A stretch of 64,000 nucleotides of DNA from Victivallis vadensis. Lineage in GTDB: Bacteria; Verrucomicrobiota; Lentisphaeria; Victivallales; Victivallaceae. This document shows, piece after piece, positions 8,942 through 18,044 of the stretch (position 1 is the first letter of the stretch; every line of letters begins with the position of its first letter). Position numbers and translations under genes: made by a program. Under the pieces are notes generated by a model. The model saw nothing but the letters and a program-made list of their open reading frames with translations, was not told the origin of the DNA and did no database searches. The stretch is taken from assembly GCF_003096415.1 (NCBI RefSeq), contig NZ_QEKH01000007.1, forward strand, positions 106,871 through 170,870. The letters run 5' to 3'.

Positions 8942-9772
8942 TTACAGGGTGTTCAGAAACGAGACCCACCACGTTTCGCCCCAGATGTCGTCGATATTGT
9001 TGTAAAGTTCGGCATAGCTTTTGTTGTCCACCCGGCCGTCCGCCATCATCACGTTCGCCCGGTTCTGATGGCGGCGGCTCGCCACGCCGATATTGGAGGT
9101 GGTCAGCCAATCCTTCTGCTTCGGGCTGCGCACCTGAATCGCCCCGTGCTTGGCCACCGTTCCGGGCGTACTGCACCATTCGGAGTCGAGCACCGCCGCC
9201 CGCTGTCCCGGCTGCGGAATCCGCGTCAGCTTGATCGGCAGCGTCTTCGCACCGCGCGGATAGGCGCCCGCCCCGTCCACTCCCGGAATCGGAATGATCA
9301 TCCGATCCACATTGCAGCCGTAGGAAAAGGAATTGTTGATTACCGCCGTAACTCCCGGCGTCGACTTGCTGACCGGCGTTGACGGGCAGAGCCAGATTCC
9401 CGAACACGGAATGCGCGGATTCTTATTTTCCGCATCCCGGATCGTCTCCGGCTCCGGCAGGCCGCCCGCCATATACAGCAGGTCCTGCCATGTACGGTTC
9501 TTATCCCCGTCCAGCAGCCACGCCGCGACCGGCACACAATCGTTGTTTTCCATCGTGTAAACCGTGAACCCTGTACCGATCTGTTTTAAATTGCTGGTGC
9601 ATTTGATGCTCTTCGCCCGCTCCCGCGCCCCGTTCAGAGCCGGCAGCAGCATCGACGCCAGAATCGCGATGATTGCAATCACAACCAGCAGTTCGATCAG
9701 CGTAAAATTCCGCTTTCTACCGCCATGCCTGTTTCCACGCCGCATCAGCCTGTTTTCTCTTGCGTTATCCAT
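8942..9772 (-). CDS. Prepilin-type H-X9-DG protein (copy 1)
   Basis: A 276-residue type II pseudopilin-like protein. A basic leader of 22 residues precedes the type III signal and membrane helix [18 protein letters not shown], then [13 protein letters not shown] and a globular beta-rich domain. Near the C terminus [12 protein letters not shown] fits the H-X9-DG motif that names this family. Residue -1 of the expected prepilin-peptidase site is Asn, not Gly; Glu5 is kept. ATG 9772 follows AAGGAGGG. It heads the minus-strand glycan operon. Such proteins are greatly expanded in Lentisphaerota and Planctomycetota; the role is unproven, perhaps display or export of the linked enzymes. Confidence 0.88.
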   Translation of the reverse strand: MDNARENRLMRRGNRHGGRKRNFTLIELLVVIAIIAILASMLLPALNGARERAKSIKCTSNLKQIGTGFTVYTMENNDCVPVAAWLLDGDKNRTWQDLLYMAGGLPEPETIRDAENKNPRIPCSGIWLCPSTPVSKSTPGVTAVINNSFSYGCNVDRMIIPIPGVDGAGAYPRGAKTLPIKLTRIPQPGQRAAVLDSEWCSTPGTVAKHGAIQVRSPKQKDWLTTSNIGVASRRHQNRANVMMADGRVDNKSYAELYNNIDDIWGETWWVSFLNTL

Positions 9773-9850
9773 ATTCCCTCCTTGATAAACGGGTTGTCTG
9801 TTTTAAAAGTCATATTTACCTGCCGGCCTCATGCCGTCCGATGTCAACCT

Positions 9851-10313
9851 TGGAGTGCGGAGCCCGAAGGGCTTGCTCCCGCTCCGCTTTCCAATCGCAC
9901 ATGACCATGTAGTTATACTTAAGTTTAATTCGCCTTTCCGTATCATTACCGGCCACAAACTGGGTGCCAGTCGTTTGCGGATGGCTCCGGAGGGCCTTTT
10001 CAAGGCCTGCCCGCCTGCGGCGTGCACGATCGCCCGTCCGGACCTCCCCGCTCGCTTCGGGACTCCCGTTGACTTGCGAAGCACTCCCATTGATTTTTCC
10101 CCGACGCGAAGCGTCTTTGGAGTGCGGAGATTCATCTCCGCTTTCCAGTCGCATGTGATCATATAATTATACTTAAGTTTAATTCGCCTTTCCGTATCGT
10201 TACCAGTCACAAACTAGTTGTTATATCTTATGCGGATGGTTCCGGAGGGCCAATCGCCCTCCGGACCTCCCCGCTTGCCTCGGAACTTCCGTTGACTTGC
10301 GAAGCACTTCCAT
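9851..10313. repeat. Imperfect tandem repeat of hairpin-rich units
   Basis: Two similar units lie head to tail. TGGAGTGCGG starts unit 1 at 9851 and unit 2 at 10118; ACTTAAGTTTAATTCGCC occurs at 9917 and 10171; GCGGATGG at 9977 and 10232; GTTGACTTGCGAAGCAC at 10068 and 10291. The offset of 267, 254, 255 and 223 bases shows indels between units. Short GC palindromes fill the units, including GACGCGAAGCGTC at 10103-10115 and arms TCCGGAGGGC/GCCCTCCGGA at 10241-10265. Minus-strand frames repeat the peptide NGSASQVNGS, a consequence of the DNA repeat. Confidence 0.8.
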
Positions 10314-10686
10314 TCGCGGGCGCGGCTTTGCCGCTTACTTGTCGGGCTACGCCCGCCAACTCCTCACCGTTCGCTGCACTCACTGCGCCGGAGGGGCTTC
10401 GCTCTCTACGTTCGGCTTCGTCACTATCGTTCCTCGTTATTTTGCTACCGCAAAATAATTCCCTCACATTCGTTCGCGGCGCTGACCGCGCTTATTGTGC
10501 ACCGCGTAAAAGGTTGCATAACCTGTCGTGTGCCACAAAAACGGCGATTTAGCCTTCGCACGCCCCCCGAAGGGGCATTGGCGGGCGCACCCGGCAGCGG
10601 CACCTTGCCGCCCTGTTCTTTAATATTATGACGAAAAAAAGTCGAAAAGTCAATTGCCATCGATACCAAAAACACGACATCCGATA
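10314..10686. other. Gene-free hairpin-rich spacer
   Basis: Continues the array without a convincing gene. It holds stem-loops GCGGC-TTT-GCCGC (10322-10334) and CGGGC-TAC-GCCCG (10343-10355), then a copy of the CGGCACCTTGCCG module at 10598-10610, and becomes AT-rich just before the AraC gene's stop. Short frames here lack ribosome-binding sites and were not called. Confidence 0.5.
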
Positions 10687-11610
10687 TCAGTTTTCAGACA
10701 TTTCCTGAAACTTTCGGGGAGTCATGCCGCGATGCTTCCTGAAAAAGGCGATGAAGTAGCTTGGGGAACTGAAGCCGAGTGTTTTGGCGACTTCGCCGAC
10801 CATCGCGCCGGCGCGCAGCATCTGTTCGGCATTGGCCAGGCGGCGGGAGATGATATACGCATTCAGCGTCATGCCGGTTTCGGCCTGGAAAATCCGGTTG
10901 AACTGGCGCTCTCCCACTCCCGACAGCCGGATGAAATCCTGCTGGTCGACCGTTCCGTTGATGCGATCCTCGACCAACATGCGGATATATTTGATCAATT
11001 CCGGGCGGGACGCGGGCGCGGGACGGGAGGCCTCCGGCGCCCGGTCCGGCCCCGCCAGAAAGCCGCGCAGCAGCTCAAGGATGCTTCCGTAAAGCAGAAA
11101 CTCCGCGATTTTCCGGTCGATCCGCCCGCCGGACGCCACGCAGTCGTCCAGTCCGGCCAGACGGGCGCGGACTCCGGGGGACGGCGACAGCGCAAAGCCG
11201 CACTCGCGAATCCGCTCCGGCAATGCGGCGAGCAACTGCGCCGCCTGCGACGAATGCGGCGAAAACTGCAACTCCGCCGAGCGGATCACCGAAACCTCCT
11301 CCATCGAAAAACGGTAATGCAGCGTCGAGGGCGGAATCAGCACCATCCGGAAATTCTCCCCGGTGTTCTCCATGCGCACCTCGTCGATCACATAGGTCAT
11401 CGCGCCCGACCTGATCCAGGCCAGTTCGTAGACCGGATGTTCATGTTCCGGCACCCGCGCCCCCGCCAGATGCACAAGGTCATGCACCACCGCGACCCGG
11501 ATGCCGATGTCGTCGAACACCAGCGGCGCAGCCGCCGCCAGCAGTTCGCCCATGAAGCGGTTAAAGAGAAAAACCTGACTGTGAAGTTCCTGATACATAA
11601 CGCATATCAT
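10687..11610 (-). CDS. AraC-family transcriptional regulator
   Basis: About 307 residues. The N-terminal half is a cupin-like effector domain (HPVYELAWIRSGAMTYVIDEVRM), and the C-terminal ~95 residues carry the paired helix-turn-helix of AraC/XylS proteins, ending LGFSSPSYFIAFFRKHRGMTPRKF. The start is uncertain: ATG 11610 and ATG 11598 are both plausible, and a TTG at 11634 also opens the frame. It is divergent from the prepilin/GH71 pair starting at 11780 and probably controls that pair through the ~170 bp between them. Confidence 0.85.
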   Translation of the reverse strand: MICVMYQELHSQVFLFNRFMGELLAAAAPLVFDDIGIRVAVVHDLVHLAGARVPEHEHPVYELAWIRSGAMTYVIDEVRMENTGENFRMVLIPPSTLHYRFSMEEVSVIRSAELQFSPHSSQAAQLLAALPERIRECGFALSPSPGVRARLAGLDDCVASGGRIDRKIAEFLLYGSILELLRGFLAGPDRAPEASRPAPASRPELIKYIRMLVEDRINGTVDQQDFIRLSGVGERQFNRIFQAETGMTLNAYIISRRLANAEQMLRAGAMVGEVAKTLGFSSPSYFIAFFRKHRGMTPRKFQEMSEN

Positions 11611-11696
11611 ATTACCGTTTTCCCGGAAATTCAAGCGCCGTCCCTGCTTCTCTCCGCGCGGCTACAAATTTTTTGCAATATTTTCCGATCGCTCTC

Positions 11697-11725
11697 TTGA
11701 CAAACCGACATTTCTGCATCATAAT
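11697..11725 (+). promoter_or_regulatory. Sigma-70-type promoter for the prepilin/GH71 pair
   Basis: TTGACA (11697-11702) and CATAAT (11720-11725) are separated by 17 bases. Just downstream, GGATA-A-TATCC at 11747-11757 is an 11-base palindrome that could be an operator. The divergent AraC gene is the natural candidate regulator. Confidence 0.65.
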
Positions 11726-11779
11726 TACTGGTAACCGAATAATATGGGATAATATCCAGTCGCCGACTAAGGAGGAGCC

Positions 11780-12559
11780 ATGAAACAGTATTCGTTACGG
11801 TATCCGCATATTCATCAACTCTCACGGCTCCCGATATTTGCCGCAGCCCAGGCGAGATTCCGCAAAAACAGGATGAAAATATGCAGTTTCACTCTTATTG
11901 AGCTGCTCGTGGTGATAGCCATCATCGCGATACTGGCGAGCATGCTGCTGCCGGCGCTGAACCAGGCGCGGGAGCGGGCGAATGCGATCAAATGCACCAG
12001 CAACCTCAAGCAGACCGCGCTGGCGCTGCTGAACTACAGCGGCGACTACGACGACTACATCATCTTTTCCAACAAACAGGACTACGGCATCTGGGGCTGG
12101 CAGCTGTACGAATGCGGCTATGTGCGCGGCACGTTGTGGCTGGTTCCCTCGCTGAGCTGCCCGTCGCAGCCCCCGACTTTGAAAGACACGCTGGACCGTA
12201 CCCCCGGCGTCACCGACGTGCAGTTTGAAACCACCTACCAGTACGCGCTGAATATGCTGATGTCGCCGCGGCTGTGGGAGGGGGGCAAGCAATTGAACAA
12301 GCTCAGCCAGCTGCGTGAGCCGGGCAAAACCGCCAATGTGCTGGAAACGGAGGGGCAGTCGTACACCTACCCGCACATGTCCGAAATGGATCCGGCATGG
12401 AAGCTGGCACGCCGCCACAACGGCGGCAGCTCCTCGAATGTCGCCTTCTTCGACGGGCATGTGTCCAATTACATCCGGATTCCCTTCGATCCGACGTGGG
12501 ACAAAAGCCGTTTCTGGAACGGCACCGTCGCCGCCTCCAACATCACCATTTTCTTCTGA
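11780..12559 (+). CDS. Prepilin-type H-X-DG protein (copy 2)
   Basis: A 259-residue pseudopilin-like protein with the hydrophobic segment [18 protein letters not shown] starting at residue 37 and then [17 protein letters not shown] 11780 is preferred because of the strong AAGGAGGAG upstream; ATG 11873 ([12 protein letters not shown]) would give the short leader seen in copies 3 and 5. Residue -1 is Ser rather than Gly. The C-terminal motif is [15 protein letters not shown], where the spacing between His and Asp-Gly is 11, not 9. The GH71 gene follows 10 bp later, so the two are one operon. Confidence 0.87.
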   Translation: MKQYSLRYPHIHQLSRLPIFAAAQARFRKNRMKICSFTLIELLVVIAIIAILASMLLPALNQARERANAIKCTSNLKQTALALLNYSGDYDDYIIFSNKQDYGIWGWQLYECGYVRGTLWLVPSLSCPSQPPTLKDTLDRTPGVTDVQFETTYQYALNMLMSPRLWEGGKQLNKLSQLREPGKTANVLETEGQSYTYPHMSEMDPAWKLARRHNGGSSSNVAFFDGHVSNYIRIPFDPTWDKSRFWNGTVAASNITIFF

Positions 12560-12569
12560 AAGGCCCGAT

Positions 12570-14528
12570 ATGAAACGACTTCTGCTCGCCGCCCTGCTGA
12601 CGTTCGCCGCCGGATCGTTCGCCGCAGAGGCGACCCCGCAATGGCCCTTCGACCGCCGCGCCCCCGAGGAACTGCGCAAGATGGAGCGCAAGGTGTTCGC
12701 CCACTACTTTTCGCAGTTCCCCGTTTCCATCGACGACGGCAATCCCGACGGTGATTATTATGCGAAGGGCTATCTCTCCCCCGACGGCGAAAACGGCATC
12801 CATCGTCCCTACGGACGTTTCATCAACCAGCGCCCGCTCCCGCGTCTGCCGCGGCTGGTGCCGGACTGGCACGAGCTCGACGTCTATGACGAGGTCCGCA
12901 TGGCCGCCGAAACCGGCATGGACGGCTTTGCCTACAACATCCTGACCACCACCGGTTCGCACTGGAAGAGGCTGCTGACGCTGATGAATCAGGTCAACAA
13001 ATACGGCAAAGGCTTCAAAATCCTGATCATGCCGGATATGACCGCCGAATTTTCGGAACATCCCGAACGGATGGTTCCCGCGCTGCTGAAGATCGCCGGC
13101 GACCCGAGCCTCTACCGCGACGGCTCCGGCAAGCTGGTGATCGCCCCCTACAACGCATACGCCCAGCCGCCGCAATGGTGGAAAGAACGGCTCGCTGAGC
13201 TGAAAAGCCACGGCGTCGACGTCGTCTTCATGCCCGGCTTCCAGGGCTGGTGGAAGTATCTGAAGGACTACCGCGAACTGTGCTGGGGCTTTTTTGACTG
13301 GGGCACCAGCGCGCTCGACGAACAGCTCGGCTGGCGGCGGCAGGCGCTGCGCGAAACGGACCGGTACGGGAAGGTGTTCATGGCGCCGGTCCGGCCGCAG
13401 GACTGCCGCCCGCGCGCCGGAATGGCCGGGGAGGCGCACAACTCCGAACTCTTCCGCGCGATGTGGCAGACCGCGATCGACTACAACGCGGGCTGGGTCC
13501 AGCTCGTGACCTGGAGCGACTACTCCGAAGGCACCGAAATCGCCCCCTCCACCGGTACGCGCTGGGCGTTCTACGACCTGACCGCCTACTATACCAGCTA
13601 CTTCAAGACCGGCAAGCCGCCGAAGATCGAGCGGGACGCGATCTACTGGTTCCACCGCCGCCAGCACACCGACGCGCCGTATGATAAAACGCAGCAGACG
13701 CGCGGCCCCTTCCGCATCGTCGGCACGCCGCACAACGAAATCGAGCTTCTCGGCTTCCTGAAAGCTCCCGGCACGTTGCGCATCACGCTGAACGGCAAGG
13801 TTCACGAGCAGGCGTTTCCGGCGGGGATGCACTCCTTCAAGATTCCGCTGGAATGCGGGCGGCCCGAATTTTCACTGATCCGGGACGGCCGGGAGCTGAT
13901 CAGACTGACCGGGCACCAGGAGATTGTCAGAAGCAATCCCTATCAGGATATGCTCTATTATGCCGACGGCGGCACCGCCGAAGCCCCCCGCATCTGGACC
14001 GGACCGGAAAAAAAGACGGTCGCCCCGGAGTTCGGCAAATTGATCCGGCAGGTCTCCTTCCCCGGTTTCCCGCTCGTCTCCGGCAAAGGCGGCAAACCGC
14101 GGGAGGTCGGCTTCGGCGGTTCGTTCCGCATCCCCGACGAAAGCGAGGCGGTGTTCCACGTCAGGCGCATGGATGTCAAAGCGGATCACGGCTGGGTCGC
14201 GCTCTTCCTGAGCGCCGCGACGACGGACGGCAGGAGCCGCTTCAACCTGACGCCGCGCACCGCAAAGCAGACCTATATTTCCGGCTCCCACCCCGGCACG
14301 CCGTTCCGGGTGGTGCGCGACAACTTTCAGGTGGAATATCCGGCCATCTACCGGCTCCGCCGCACCGGCGGGAAATTGCAGTTCCTCTACGGCAACTATG
14401 TCGTCGCCGAGGTCGATGAAAAAGAGTACGGCAAGCTCGACCGACCTTCCATTTCGATTTCGGCGGAAAAGCCGGAGGACGGCGGGCTGCTCGAATTTTC
14501 CGCGATCGAACTGCGCCGGCTGCCCTGA
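12570..14528 (+). CDS. Secreted GH71-type glycosidase (endo-1,3-alpha-glucanase family)
   Basis: A 652-residue exported protein starting at MKRLLLAALLTFAAGSFA (signal peptide). Residues ~25-380 read as a GH71 barrel: HYFSQFPVSIDD near the start, MPDMTAEF near 155, FFDWGTSALDEQLGW near 241 and TWSDYSEGTEIAPSTGTRW near 314, including the Asp-rich strand ends typical of the family. The rest (~400-650) is beta-rich and may bind carbohydrate. GH71 enzymes characterised so far cleave alpha-1,3-glucan, mostly in fungi; bacterial substrates are less certain. A longer frame opens upstream at 12315, inside the prepilin gene, and was rejected as a start. Confidence 0.8.
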   Translation: MKRLLLAALLTFAAGSFAAEATPQWPFDRRAPEELRKMERKVFAHYFSQFPVSIDDGNPDGDYYAKGYLSPDGENGIHRPYGRFINQRPLPRLPRLVPDWHELDVYDEVRMAAETGMDGFAYNILTTTGSHWKRLLTLMNQVNKYGKGFKILIMPDMTAEFSEHPERMVPALLKIAGDPSLYRDGSGKLVIAPYNAYAQPPQWWKERLAELKSHGVDVVFMPGFQGWWKYLKDYRELCWGFFDWGTSALDEQLGWRRQALRETDRYGKVFMAPVRPQDCRPRAGMAGEAHNSELFRAMWQTAIDYNAGWVQLVTWSDYSEGTEIAPSTGTRWAFYDLTAYYTSYFKTGKPPKIERDAIYWFHRRQHTDAPYDKTQQTRGPFRIVGTPHNEIELLGFLKAPGTLRITLNGKVHEQAFPAGMHSFKIPLECGRPEFSLIRDGRELIRLTGHQEIVRSNPYQDMLYYADGGTAEAPRIWTGPEKKTVAPEFGKLIRQVSFPGFPLVSGKGGKPREVGFGGSFRIPDESEAVFHVRRMDVKADHGWVALFLSAATTDGRSRFNLTPRTAKQTYISGSHPGTPFRVVRDNFQVEYPAIYRLRRTGGKLQFLYGNYVVAEVDEKEYGKLDRPSISISAEKPEDGGLLEFSAIELRRLP

Positions 14529-14534
14529 ACCGGC

Positions 14535-14563
14535 TTGACATCCGCCTGCTCCGCTGTTATACT
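14535..14563 (+). promoter_or_regulatory. Consensus sigma-70 promoter for the alpha/beta hydrolase gene
   Basis: TTGACA (14535-14540), 17 bases, then TATACT (14558-14563). It is only 30 bases before the ATG, so the leader is very short, with GGAG as the ribosome-binding site. It begins directly after the GH71 stop, separating the two transcription units. Confidence 0.75.
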
Positions 14564-14592
14564 ATGCTTCAATACAAAACAGCGGAGCAATC

Positions 14593-15345
14593 ATGTCCAA
14601 TCAGGAATTTCCGGAAAAAGCCGTATCCTACCACGGCTATCGCCTGCACCGTTTCACCTTTGACGGCTGCGAATGCTTCATCGTCGAACCGCACCGGCCG
14701 CGCCCCGGCCGCGAATGGTTGTGGAAAGCCGAATTTTTCGAAGCGTTCCCCGCCTTTGAGCTCGCGATGCTGGAACGGGGCTTTTACCTCGCTTTCATCA
14801 CCGTCGGCAACACTTTCGGCTGCCCCGATGCGCTGGAGCATTGGGATGCGTTTTACCGCGAACTCACCACCCGTTACGGCTTCGCCCGCCGGGCTATCCT
14901 GTTCGGCCTGAGCCGCGGCGGTCTCTATATCTACAACTGGGCCGCGAAAAATCCCGGTAAAGTCGCCTGTCTCTACGCCGACAATCCGGTCTGCGATTTC
15001 AAAAGCTGGCCGGGCGGCAAAGGCGTCGGGCCCGGCAGCCCGGAGGATTGGCAAAAGCTCCTGCGCGACTATCACTTCTCCACCGAAGCCGAAGCCCTCT
15101 CCTGGCCCGGCAACCCGGTCGACAACCTCAAGCCGCTCGCCGAAGCCGGGATTCCGGTGATCCACGCCGCCGCAACCGACGACGAAGTCGTAGCGGTCAG
15201 CGAAAACACCGACATCCTGGAACCGCGCTACCGCGCCCTCGGCGGCGTCATCGAAGTAATCCGCCACCCCGGCAAACATCATCCCCACGGCCTTCAAGAC
15301 CCCACCCCGATTATCAACTTCATCCTGAAGCACAAGCTCTCGTGA
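14593..15345 (+). CDS. Alpha/beta hydrolase
   Basis: A 250-residue cytoplasmic alpha/beta-hydrolase-fold protein. The nucleophile elbow is GLSRGG (Ser near residue 107); the acid is probably in ATDDEVV (about 194-200) and the base in KHHPHGL (about 227-233), giving a complete Ser-Asp-His triad. In this kind of neighbourhood such proteins are usually carbohydrate esterases or unassigned hydrolases; the substrate cannot be read off. The gene has its own promoter and its stop lies 3 bp before the large palindromic element. Confidence 0.8.
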   Translation: MSNQEFPEKAVSYHGYRLHRFTFDGCECFIVEPHRPRPGREWLWKAEFFEAFPAFELAMLERGFYLAFITVGNTFGCPDALEHWDAFYRELTTRYGFARRAILFGLSRGGLYIYNWAAKNPGKVACLYADNPVCDFKSWPGGKGVGPGSPEDWQKLLRDYHFSTEAEALSWPGNPVDNLKPLAEAGIPVIHAAATDDEVVAVSENTDILEPRYRALGGVIEVIRHPGKHHPHGLQDPTPIINFILKHKLS

Positions 15346-15348
15346 TAC

Positions 15349-16035
15349 GGGGATTTCGCTCCTATTGGAGCGACCAAGGCGCTTCGCCCTTGGAACCCGA
15401 CCGGCAAGGTGCCGGTGCCGAATACTTCAGATCCGGGAAAGGGGAGCCCTGATGGAGACAGGCAGGGTTGTACAGGAGCGGCACACCGCTCCGGTCGGCG
15501 CAAAGCCCGCTTTTTTGCGGGCTTTAGGCACTCCCTGCGCCTGCTGCCGCCGGAGGTCACGCTCGGAACTTCCAGATACTGACCATCTGATGTGAAGTTA
15601 CTCTCATGGAGGCTGAACTCTCCCCTGCCTTTTCATACAGGCAAGGTTCAGTAAGGCTCGTACTCAAAGATATGCTTACCTGTGATATGACAATTGCATT
15701 GTTGCCTGACCTCGCTTTGCGTATATCGGCAGATAAACTCTTATCAGCCTCCATCAGGGTATCTTTCTATTACCCAGTCAGCATCTGGCCGTTCCGCGCG
15801 TGACCTCCGGCGGCAGCAGGTGCAGGGAGTGCCTAAAGCCCGCAAAAAAGCGGGCTTTGTGCCGACCGGAGCGGTGTGCCGCTCCTGTACAACCCTGCCT
15901 GTCTCCAGCAGAGTCTCCCACCCGGAGGGAAAGGCGGAACGCCTTTCCCGGATCTGCAGTATTCGGCACCGGCACCTTGCCGGTCGGGTTCCAAGGGCGA
16001 AGCGCCTTGGTCGCTCCGGGAGGAGCGAAATCCCC
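15349..16035. repeat. Large palindromic element, copy 1
   Basis: A 687 bp element bounded by GGGGATTTCGC (15349-15359) and its complement GCGAAATCCCC (16025-16035). Each arm is about 250 bp and the arms match almost base for base apart from a ~30 base gap in the left arm. Each arm contains further stem-loops: GGAGCGG-CACA-CCGCTCC (15475-15492), AAAGCCCGC/GCGGGCTTT around six T (15502-15525) and the CCGGCAAGGTGCCGG module. A unique core of ~180 bp (about 15600-15780) separates the arms. It lies exactly between convergent genes and its last base is part of the AraC stop codon. No transposase is present and no target duplication is obvious. Confidence 0.9.
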
Positions 16036-16817
16036 TAGCTGTTCGGCTGCTGGCGGCGGCGATATTCGCCCGGCGGCATGCCGGAGGCGCGGCGGAACGC
16101 CCGGTAGAAGCTTTCCAGATTCTCGAAACCGCACTCCTCCGCGATCAGCTTGATATTGTCGTCGCTGCCGGCGAGACGGGTGCGGGCCAGACGCAGCCGG
16201 TAGTTCAGCAGATACTGGTGGGGGCTGCTTTTGAGATGCTTGGAAAAGAGTGCATACAAATACGGTTCGCTGACTCCGGCTTTCGCGGCCAGCTGCGCCA
16301 CTGAAAAATCCAGCCGGGAGGCGTCCCGCAGCAATGCCAATGCCCTCGCCAGCGGCTTCGGAAGCCCGGCCTGCCGCGACTGTCGGTTGCCGATATAGGC
16401 TTCCCAGAACACCCGGCGGTGCAGATATTCGCACAGGAAATTCCGGTCGATCGTTTCATCGTGAAACAGCCGGAACGCATCCTCGACGAACCGGTCCAGC
16501 TCCGGTTCCGCCGACCAGAAGGAGACGCGCGGCACGGTCCGCCTTTTTTCCGGCACCCGGAAGCGGATCGAAATGCAGCGGTACGGGTCTTCCGGCGGCG
16601 TCCGGAATACGGTGTATTCGCCCTCGATATGCCAGAAAATCGTACCGCGCTCGTATTCGCGCACGCCCTCTTCCGATTCGAAGAACACCCGTCCGCCGGT
16701 GATGATTTCCAGCAGTTCCTGCCCCTCGTCGGTCATCACCGGCCGGATCTCCCGGCCCGGGGGGGCGAGGAAAATGCCGACGCCGACCAGCGCCGTCGGC
16801 CGATTGATTTCGGACAT
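16035..16817 (-). CDS. AraC-family transcriptional regulator
   Basis: A 260-residue regulator. The N-terminal ~150 residues are a cupin-type sensor (ELLEIITGGRVFFESEEG; IFWHIEGEYTVFR). The C-terminal ~95 residues carry two helix-turn-helix motifs (FSVAQLAAKAGVSEPYLYALF and ECGFENLESFYRAFRRASGMPPGEY). It starts at ATG 16817 behind GGAAGG. It is divergent from the 2-hydroxyacid dehydrogenase gene at 17032, which is its likely target. The 3' end is fused to the palindromic element: the TAG stop uses the last base of that repeat. Confidence 0.88.
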   Translation of the reverse strand: MSEINRPTALVGVGIFLAPPGREIRPVMTDEGQELLEIITGGRVFFESEEGVREYERGTIFWHIEGEYTVFRTPPEDPYRCISIRFRVPEKRRTVPRVSFWSAEPELDRFVEDAFRLFHDETIDRNFLCEYLHRRVFWEAYIGNRQSRQAGLPKPLARALALLRDASRLDFSVAQLAAKAGVSEPYLYALFSKHLKSSPHQYLLNYRLRLARTRLAGSDDNIKLIAEECGFENLESFYRAFRRASGMPPGEYRRRQQPNS

Positions 16818-17031
16818 GGTCCCGCCTTCCGTTCAATTTCCGCAGCTTTTCCACAATATATAAAACCGGAAAGGGTTTTGCAATGGTTCCCGCCGGAAAA
16901 AACGGGAATTTTCCCAAAATTTCCCGATTCGCCGCTCCGAATGTTGAAAAAAGCGGAACTGAGGGTATATTTCGTATATTATCTTTATCCTTAACATGTA
17001 CCAAACGGCGGACCGCCGGGAAAGATGAAAA

Positions 17032-18012
17032 ATGGCGAATAAGAAAGTTGCCGCGCTTCTCTGCGAAAGCGAGGAAAATATCCATTATGTGTACTCCGAC
17101 GCCCAACTGGCTCAGCTCGCCGGGCTGACCGACCTCAAGCCGGGCATTTTCAACCGGGCCGGACTGGCCGAAGCCGACCTCTCCGACGTGGAGGTGCTGT
17201 TCTCCACCTGGGGCATGCCCTGTCTCACCGATGAGGAACTCGCCCGGCTGCCGAAGCTCGAAGCCGTGTTCTACGCGGCGGGAGCCACCGACGGCTTCGC
17301 CCGTCCGCTGTTCGCGCACAATGTCAAGGTGCTCAGCGCCTGGCAGGCCAACGCGATTCCGGTCGCGGAGTTCTGCGTGGCCCAGATCATTCTCGCTCTC
17401 AAGGGATACTTCGCCAACACCCGCATGATCCACTCCCCCGCCGACTGGAGCCGCGAAAAGGCGTACGTCGGTCCCGGCCTGTACGGGGAAACCGTCGCGC
17501 TGATCGGCGCCGGAGCGATTTCGACCTGCGTGCAGGGGATGCTCAAGGCGTTCAATGTGAACGTGATCGTCGTCCCCTCCCGCCCTGAGCGGCGCACCGT
17601 TTCGCTGGAGGAGGTGTTCCAAAAGGCGTTTGTGGTCAGCAACCACCTGCCCAACCGCGACGACAATATCGGCGTGCTGAACGGCAAACTTTTCAGCTCG
17701 ATGCGCCACGGCGCGGTCTTCATCAACACCGGGCGCGGCGCGCAGGTCAACGAAGCCGAACTCATCGAAGTGCTGGAAAAGCGTCCCGACCTGACCGCGC
17801 TGCTCGACGTCACCCACCCCGAACCGCCGGCGGAGGGTTCCAAGCTCTACACGCTGCCCAACGTGCAGCAGTCCAGCCATATCGCCGGTTCCGTCAATGA
17901 CGAGGTCCATCGCATGGCCGACTACATGCTCGACGAGTTCCGCCGCTACATCGCGGGCGAGCCGCTCAAGTATCAGGTGGTCGAATCCATGTTGCTGACC
18001 AGCACGAAATAA
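17032..18012 (+). CDS. D-isomer-specific 2-hydroxyacid dehydrogenase
   Basis: A 326-residue NAD(P)-dependent oxidoreductase that interconverts 2-hydroxy acids and 2-keto acids. The cofactor loop is ALIGAGAISTC near residue 156, with Ser at the usual last Gly position. The substrate-side residues fit the family: Arg in NTGRGAQV (near 235), the LDVTHPEPP segment (near 258) and the catalytic His in SSHIAGS (near 284). A promoter-like pair TTGAAA (16944-16949) and TATATT (16966-16971), 16 bases apart, lies upstream. The divergent AraC gene suggests inducible control. The substrate is unknown, perhaps a sugar-acid derivative. Confidence 0.85.
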   Translation: MANKKVAALLCESEENIHYVYSDAQLAQLAGLTDLKPGIFNRAGLAEADLSDVEVLFSTWGMPCLTDEELARLPKLEAVFYAAGATDGFARPLFAHNVKVLSAWQANAIPVAEFCVAQIILALKGYFANTRMIHSPADWSREKAYVGPGLYGETVALIGAGAISTCVQGMLKAFNVNVIVVPSRPERRTVSLEEVFQKAFVVSNHLPNRDDNIGVLNGKLFSSMRHGAVFINTGRGAQVNEAELIEVLEKRPDLTALLDVTHPEPPAEGSKLYTLPNVQQSSHIAGSVNDEVHRMADYMLDEFRRYIAGEPLKYQVVESMLLTSTK

Positions 18013-18044
18013 GGGGAAACGCAACCAATCAGGGGAAGACTGAA

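Noticed and set aside
5834..9382. A 1182-codon open frame on the plus strand, opposite three minus-strand genes
   Set aside because: It is the antisense shadow of high-GC codon usage; the translation is rich in Arg, His and Ala with no domain, while the minus strand encodes recognisable families with ribosome-binding sites and ATGA couplings.
9851..10313. CRISPR array
   Set aside because: The repeats are long (~255 bp), imperfect and only two in number, without regular short spacers or cas genes.
10445..10675. A 76-codon minus-strand frame in the hairpin-rich spacer
   Set aside because: No family, no ribosome-binding site, and its sequence derives from repeated hairpins.
15606..15803. A ~65-residue peptide frame in the core of the large palindrome, partly mirrored in copy 2
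   Set aside because: A one-base indel between the two cores breaks the shared frame after a few residues, no ribosome-binding site is present, and frames of similar length occur on both strands because of the palindromic symmetry.
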